Assembly: GCA_019114715.1 (NCBI GenBank)
Contig: DXEZ01000217.1
Span: 1 to 8,749 of the forward strand
DNA length: 8,749 nt
Source of the DNA: Candidatus Sphingobacterium stercoripullorum
GTDB taxonomy: Bacteria; Bacteroidota; Bacteroidia; Sphingobacteriales; Sphingobacteriaceae
Reading direction: 5' to 3'
Made by a program: the position numbers and the translations under genes. The notes under the pieces are model-generated. The model was not told the origin of the DNA, made no database searches, and saw only the letters and a list, made by a program, of their open reading frames with translations. Each line of letters starts with the position of its first letter. Position 1 is the stretch's first letter. Shown piece after piece: positions 6,045-8,749 of this stretch.

Positions 6045-8195
6045 CTATTTTATAACCTTGTAAGGGAATTGCATGTTCTGAAACATAAACGACCAACGAT
6101 CGGTCTGCTCTGCAATAACCATACTGGTAGATTTCCCTGCGCCATGTCCCGCGTTGGTATCGATCCTGATTAACACAGGAGCTTCTCCCCCATGATACTC
6201 TTGTAATCTAGCGGCAAACTTAAATGAGTGAGCTGGTACAACCCTATCATCGTGATCAGCGGTTGTAACCATAGTTGCTGGGTAACTGGTTCCTTCTTTC
6301 AACGCATGGTAAGGAGAATATTTCAATAGGTATTCAAACATCTCCTCGCTATCATCTGAAGTTCCATAATCGTATGCCCAACCGGCTCCAGCAGTAAACT
6401 TATGGTATCTCAACATATCTAAAACACCTACAGCTGGGAATGCTACTTTAAACAGCTCAGGTCTTTGTGTCATCGATGCACCAACTAATAGTCCTCCATT
6501 CGACCCTCCTGAGATTGCCAGCCTTTCTGAAGAAGTATACTTCTCATCTATTAAGAATTCAGCTGCAGCAATAAAGTCATCAAAAACATTTTGCTTTTGC
6601 ATCTTAGTACCTGCAGTATGCCATTCTTTTCCATACTCTCCTCCTCCGCGTAGGTTAGCCACCGCATATACCCCCCCTTGCTCTAGTAGGATCAATGTAC
6701 TTGTACTAAAAGAAGGTGTCAAACTGATGTTAAACCCGCCATACCCATAAAGCATTGTTGGGTTTGTTCCATCTAACTCCAATCCTTTTTTATGCGTAAT
6801 AATCATAGGAACCTTCGTTCCATCTTTTGAAGTGTAAAACACTTGCTTGGATTCATATTGAGAGAAATCAAACTGAATTTTCGGACTTCTATACAATTCT
6901 GATTCGCCAGAATTAATATCGTACTTATAAATCGTACCTGGGTCAATATAGGATGTGAATGTATAGTATAATGATGAATCTTTCTCCTTAGCTCCAAAAC
7001 CACCGGCAGTACCAATTCCTGGGAGCTCAATTTCACGCTCTAACTCACCATCACTGTTGTATTGCTTCACTTGGGAAGTAGCATCCTTTAAATAAGAAGC
7101 GAAGATTTTCCCGCCACCAGTTGAAACATCCAACACTTCTTCTGTTTCAGCGATTAAGTCCTCCCAGTTTTCTGAAGTAGGATTTGCCGCATCAACTTCT
7201 ACTAACCTACCATTAGGTGCGTCAAGCTCTGTGTAAATCCATAGCTTTCCATCGTGGTGATTGAGAACCGCATGATTATCGGTTAAGTTTCCTACCACCG
7301 TAACAAAGTCAGAGTTCTCATCTCTAAGATTCTTAATATAAAGCTCATTGCCTGAGGTAGCATTAGCTGCAGTAACAACTAAGAAGTTTTCATCTTCCGT
7401 TAAGTATGCACCAATATATCTTCTCTTCAGTGCCTCTCCTCCAAACACCAATTTATCTTCCGTCTGGGGCGTTTCAAGCTTGTGGAAATACAGTTTATGT
7501 AAATCAGTCATAGCTGATAGTGCAGAACCTTCTTTAGGTTTATCGTAGCTGCTATAGAAGAACCCTTCGTTGCCTTTCCACGCTAAGCCACTAAACTTCA
7601 CATCTATCAATGTATCACCAACTACCGACTTATCTTCCGTGTTTAATACAATAACTTTTCTCCAGTCGGACCCTCCTTCAGAAATTTGGTAGGCAAATAA
7701 AGAACCGTCTTTACTAAAGCTTATTTCTGCTAGGGAAGTTGTTCCGTCTTCGGAAAATTTATTGGGATCCAAAAACACCTCTTCATCTTCTGAATCAATT
7801 TGTCTCCTATATAGGACAGACTGGTTCTGTAATCCGTCATTTTTAAAGTAATATTCGAAATCACCCTCTTGGAATGGTGCCGATACCTTTTCATAATTCC
7901 ACAACTCTTCCAATCTTTCTTTAATGGCACTACGAAAAGGAATTTGTTCCAGGTAGTTTTCTGTTACGGCATTTTCAGCTTTCACCCATGATTTTGTATC
8001 ATCGGATAGATCGTCCTCTAGCCAACGATAAGGGTCCGATACATCATGACCAAAGTACTGATCTACATGATCGACTTTTGCAGTTTGTGGATAGTCTTGA
8101 AGGTTTATCTCCTCTGCAGGGTCAATGGTTTTTTGTTCTTGCTGACATGCTATCGTGGATATGGTCAAGCATACCAGAGCAATTTTCTTATACAT
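6045..8195 (-). CDS. Prolyl oligopeptidase family (S9A) lipoprotein
   Basis: A serine peptidase that cleaves short peptides after proline; 716 residues from the chosen start, close to the roughly 710 of mammalian prolyl oligopeptidase. The N-terminus is a lipoprotein signal, MYKKIALVCLTISTIA|C, with lipobox STIAC and Cys17 as lipid anchor, so the enzyme acts in the envelope, in periplasm or at the surface. A region rich in beta strands (about 50-430) is the family's seven-blade propeller, starting with DPYRWLED. The alpha/beta-hydrolase part carries GYGGF, LRGGGEYG, the nucleophile Ser565 in GGSNGG, Asp649/650 in DHDDRV and His684 in AGHGAG, so the triad is intact. The frame can be read up to a TTG at 8225, but that codon lies inside the -7 box; ATG at 8195 gives the usual short basic signal, with ATG at 8201 (two residues longer) as the alternative. 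It is transcribed alone, convergent with terC. Confidence 0.93.
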   Translation of the reverse strand: MYKKIALVCLTISTIACQQEQKTIDPAEEINLQDYPQTAKVDHVDQYFGHDVSDPYRWLEDDLSDDTKSWVKAENAVTENYLEQIPFRSAIKERLEELWNYEKVSAPFQEGDFEYYFKNDGLQNQSVLYRRQIDSEDEEVFLDPNKFSEDGTTSLAEISFSKDGSLFAYQISEGGSDWRKVIVLNTEDKSVVGDTLIDVKFSGLAWKGNEGFFYSSYDKPKEGSALSAMTDLHKLYFHKLETPQTEDKLVFGGEALKRRYIGAYLTEDENFLVVTAANATSGNELYIKNLRDENSDFVTVVGNLTDNHAVLNHHDGKLWIYTELDAPNGRLVEVDAANPTSENWEDLIAETEEVLDVSTGGGKIFASYLKDATSQVKQYNSDGELEREIELPGIGTAGGFGAKEKDSSLYYTFTSYIDPGTIYKYDINSGESELYRSPKIQFDFSQYESKQVFYTSKDGTKVPMIITHKKGLELDGTNPTMLYGYGGFNISLTPSFSTSTLILLEQGGVYAVANLRGGGEYGKEWHTAGTKMQKQNVFDDFIAAAEFLIDEKYTSSERLAISGGSNGGLLVGASMTQRPELFKVAFPAVGVLDMLRYHKFTAGAGWAYDYGTSDDSEEMFEYLLKYSPYHALKEGTSYPATMVTTADHDDRVVPAHSFKFAARLQEYHGGEAPVLIRIDTNAGHGAGKSTSMVIAEQTDRWSFMFQNMQFPYKVIK

Positions 8196-8222
8196 AAGCA
8201 TTAAGTTTAATTGAAATACACA

Positions 8223-8230
8223 CAAAGATA
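8223..8230 (-). promoter_or_regulatory. -7 promoter box of the S9 peptidase gene
   Basis: On the minus strand this reads TATCTTTG, an exact match to the Bacteroidota -7 consensus TAnnTTTG. Transcription would begin a few bases downstream, near 8216-8219, giving a leader of about 15-25 bases before ATG 8201/8195. No clear TTTG -33 element is visible at the usual distance. Confidence 0.65.
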
Positions 8231-8310
8231 ATAGATATTAGCATGACATTACTGAATTTTACATATGCTTTTACTAATATTGGAGATATTATATCAATAG
8301 AAATTTTTAA

Positions 8311-8749
8311 ATGCCTGCAAGAAAACATATTTATTTCGCATCAGACTTTCATCTGGGAATCGACGCTAGTGAACCCAGCTCTTCAAGAGAAAAACGTATC
8401 GTCCGCTGGTTAGATGAAATAAAAAAAGATGCTAAAGAGGTCTACCTTATGGGAGATGTTTTTGATTTCTGGTTTGAATACAAGACAGTCGTTCCTAAGG
8501 GATACATCAGGTTTTTAGGTAAACTAGCTGAGCTGTCGGATTTAGGCATTGAAATAATATTCTTCAAAGGTAATCACGACATGTGGATGTTTGATTATTT
8601 TAAAAAGGAGCTGAATGCAAAAATTGTAGACAACGAATTAATATTACACGACAATGGCAAGTCGTTTTACTTACATCATGGAGATGGCCTAGGGGATGGT
8701 GATGCAAAATACAAAATCCTTAAGAAGGTGTTCAGAAGTAAGTTTTGTC
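8311..8749 (+). CDS. lpxH: LpxH-like UDP-2,3-diacylglucosamine diphosphatase, 3' end missing
   Basis: The first 146 codons of a calcineurin-like metallophosphoesterase, cut by the window end. I translated it by hand: it begins MPARKHIYFASDFHLG. Metal-site motifs appear in order: SDFHLG (Asp12, His14), GDVFDFWFEY (Asp49), GNHDMW (Asn88, His89) and LHHGDGLGDGD (His123). The GDxxDFWFEY-GNHDMW-HGDGLG set is characteristic of the LpxH-like proteins of Bacteroidota, which hydrolyse UDP-2,3-diacylglucosamine to lipid X at the inner membrane in lipid A synthesis. The downstream GHTH-type histidines lie beyond the window. The start is firm at the 5' side because an in-frame TAA immediately precedes the ATG. 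No Shine-Dalgarno sequence and no strong promoter are visible in the 80-base gap shared with the divergent peptidase gene; TAATATTG (8275-8282) is a seven-of-eight match to nothing better than a loose -7 box. The motif GNHD differs from proteobacterial GNRD (see findings). Confidence 0.82.
   Translation, partial: MPARKHIYFASDFHLGIDASEPSSSREKRIVRWLDEIKKDAKEVYLMGDVFDFWFEYKTVVPKGYIRFLGKLAELSDLGIEIIFFKGNHDMWMFDYFKKELNAKIVDNELILHDNGKSFYLHHGDGLGDGDAKYKILKKVFRSKFC

Noticed and set aside
6803..8197. Short open frames on both strands within the S9 peptidase region
   Set aside because: All overlap the intact peptidase frame, which has complete catalytic motifs; none resembles a known protein.
1..8749. 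Defence island, mobile element or CRISPR array
   Set aside because: No spaced direct repeats, transposase, integrase, toxin-antitoxin or nuclease genes are present; every long frame belongs to a housekeeping or conserved family.

Overview
This window looks like ordinary chromosomal sequence from a member of the Bacteroidota (flavobacterial or cytophagal type). The evidence is AT-rich DNA, few recognisable Shine-Dalgarno sequences, a perfect Bacteroidota-type -7 promoter box (TATCTTTG, consensus TAnnTTTG), and a run of families I know mainly from this phylum (DUF2480, Bacteroidota-type DUF3108 and DUF3109, a PpiD-like multi-parvulin protein). I see no insertion sequence, prophage, CRISPR array, tRNA or rRNA. 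No gene is visibly frameshifted; the first and last are cut by the window edges.

Layout. Positions 1-1833 (+) hold the 3' part of a periplasmic peptidyl-prolyl isomerase/chaperone, closed by three in-frame TAA codons and a strong intrinsic terminator. Positions 1899-5888 (+) form a compact set of five genes: DUF2480, DUF3108 (exported), DUF3109 (cysteine-rich), a long-chain polyprenyl diphosphate synthase with a TTG start, and a TerC/Alx-type membrane protein. Gaps are 28, 1, 44 and 2 bases, so co-transcription is likely, perhaps with an internal promoter before the prenyl synthase. A 156-base convergent intergenic region follows, with three successive hairpins, the last a 17-bp perfect bidirectional terminator. 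Positions 6045-8195 (-) encode a prolyl oligopeptidase (S9A) lipoprotein with its own -7 box. Diverging from it, at 8311, is the first 146 codons of an LpxH-like UDP-2,3-diacylglucosamine diphosphatase.

Taken together the genes are mostly cell-envelope housekeeping: folding of exported proteins, quinone side-chain synthesis, metal (probably manganese) homeostasis, peptide degradation outside the cytoplasm, and lipid A synthesis. I do not see a defence, secretion or biosynthetic system. The most interesting points are an ungapped internal duplication in the DUF2480 protein, four parvulin-like C-terminal half-modules in the PPIase, a histidine-rich insertion in the TerC protein, hairpins downstream of terC, and a GNHD rather than GNRD motif in the LpxH-like enzyme.
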